NCBI GenBank assembly: GCA_019120525.1
Contig: DWUW01000339.1
Span: 1 to 6,920, forward strand
DNA from: Candidatus Eisenbergiella stercorigallinarum
GTDB taxonomy: Bacteria; Bacillota; Clostridia; Lachnospirales; Lachnospiraceae
Length of the DNA: 6,920 nucleotides
Reading direction: 5' to 3'
Both the position numbers and the translations under genes were made by a program. Below the pieces are notes generated by a model. It worked only from the letters and a program-made list of their open reading frames with translations, made no database searches and was not told the DNA's origin. This document shows positions 6,384 through 6,920 of the stretch, in pieces; within the stretch, counting starts at the first letter, position 1, and every line of letters starts with the position of its first letter.

Positions 6384-6920
6384 ATGTTTTTGGAATCTGT
6401 AACCATTGAAAATTTCAAGGCGATTGACAGAATGCAGATAACGTTCCAGCCGGGAATTAATCTGCTGATTGGGGATAACGGAGCTGGAAAGACGGCTGTT
6501 CTTGAGGCACTGATTATTGCGTTGGGCGGTTTTCTGGCTGGCGCGAAAGGAATCCCGGTTCAGGGAATTCATCAGACAGATGTGCGGTTTGAAAAAATCA
6601 ATCTGGCGGGTGCCTCTTCCGGTATTCGGTATTTTTCTCCCACTTCAGTGGAAGCTGAATTTTGTATGGGAAATGAAAAATTTTCCTGTGCCCGTATTCG
6701 CAATGATGAGACAGGAGCTTCCAAAACGCGTACCAGTGCAAAAAGATTGTCCGCATATGCGGCGAAGCTTTTGAATGATCCTGGGGCGAAGCTGCCTCTT
6801 CTTGGATATCACAGTACTGCCAGAATGACGCAGTTTCGCAGGGAAGATTTTGGAACTGCCTCTAGGAATAAACTGGATGACAGAAGATGCGGCTATATCG
6901 GATGCCTTGACAGCTCAAAA
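6384..6920 (+). CDS. AAA/ABC-type ATPase, COG3950-like, N-terminal part cut by the right window edge
   Basis: The ATG at 6384 has GAGG (6375-6378) 5 nt upstream, and 179 codons are open to the window end. The protein starts MFLESVTIENFKAIDRM, the typical first strand and loop of RecF/SMC-like ATPases. Walker A is GDNGAGKT (residues 30-37). Later come LLGYHSTAR (about 141-149) and CGYIGCLDSSK at the edge, which match the Y-x-T-x-R and GY-x-x-CLD features of the COG3950 group. Some members of this broad group are defence ATPases, such as PtuA of Septu, paired with an HNH nuclease. The Walker B half and any partner gene are outside the window, so the system cannot be named. Base composition differs from the jet genes: about 47% GC in the line at 6421 against about 68% at 3481 (single-line hand counts), which suggests a separate origin. 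Confidence 0.8.
   Translation, partial: MFLESVTIENFKAIDRMQITFQPGINLLIGDNGAGKTAVLEALIIALGGFLAGAKGIPVQGIHQTDVRFEKINLAGASSGIRYFSPTSVEAEFCMGNEKFSCARIRNDETGASKTRTSAKRLSAYAAKLLNDPGAKLPLLGYHSTARMTQFRREDFGTASRNKLDDRRCGYIGCLDSSK

Noticed and set aside
1..6920. CRISPR arrays, tRNA or rRNA genes, insertion sequence ends
   Set aside because: I saw no regularly spaced repeats, no cloverleaf or rRNA-like sequence, and no clear paired terminal inverted repeats with target duplications flanking the 4909-6383 segment.

Overview
The window looks like a defence island in a GC-rich member of the Firmicutes, most likely a Lachnospiraceae-type clostridium. The pointers are strong AAGGAG-type ribosome binding sites, tightly packed co-directional genes, a near-consensus sigma-A promoter, and a clostridial-style Rpn-family nuclease with an EEG-rich tail. 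The genus assignment is inference. Every gene I can support is on the + strand.

Region 1 (1-4908) is a compact operon for a Wadjet-type SMC anti-plasmid system. It holds the C-terminal part of a JetA/DUF5716-like kleisin-type subunit (cut by the left window edge), a JetB/DUF6063-like accessory subunit, and a complete JetC SMC-like ATPase of 1168 residues. JetC has Walker A, a coiled-coil arm, a hinge, a second arm, an SGGEGQ signature and Walker B. This combination best fits Wadjet type III. The genes are separated by 9 bp (A-B) or overlap by 11 bp (B-C), so the three subunits are probably made from one message and assemble into one complex.

Region 2 (4905-5211) is where the fourth subunit, the Toprim nuclease JetD, would be expected. 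The jetC stop overlaps an ATG (ATGA), the usual sign of translational coupling, but that frame closes after 22 codons. It is followed by three consecutive inverted repeats, a strong promoter (TTGACA-17-TATGAT) with a dyad over the start region, and a roughly 135-nt leader.

Region 3 (5212-6240) encodes a PD-(D/E)XK nuclease of the Rpn (recombination-promoting nuclease / putative transposase) family. It has a Glu/Gly-rich repeat tail and a possible internal start that would make a short C-terminal protein. Region 4 (6241-6383) is a short spacer with a plausible promoter. Region 5 (6384-6920) is the N-terminal 179 codons of an AAA/ABC-type ATPase resembling COG3950. It is visibly less GC-rich than the jet genes, and its C-terminus and any partner lie outside the window.

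The main point of interest is a Wadjet jetABC set whose nuclease gene is absent from its normal place, with an unrelated nuclease gene under its own promoter there instead. This may be a jetD disruption, a relocated jetD outside the window, or a Wadjet variant with a different nuclease. The window alone cannot decide between these.
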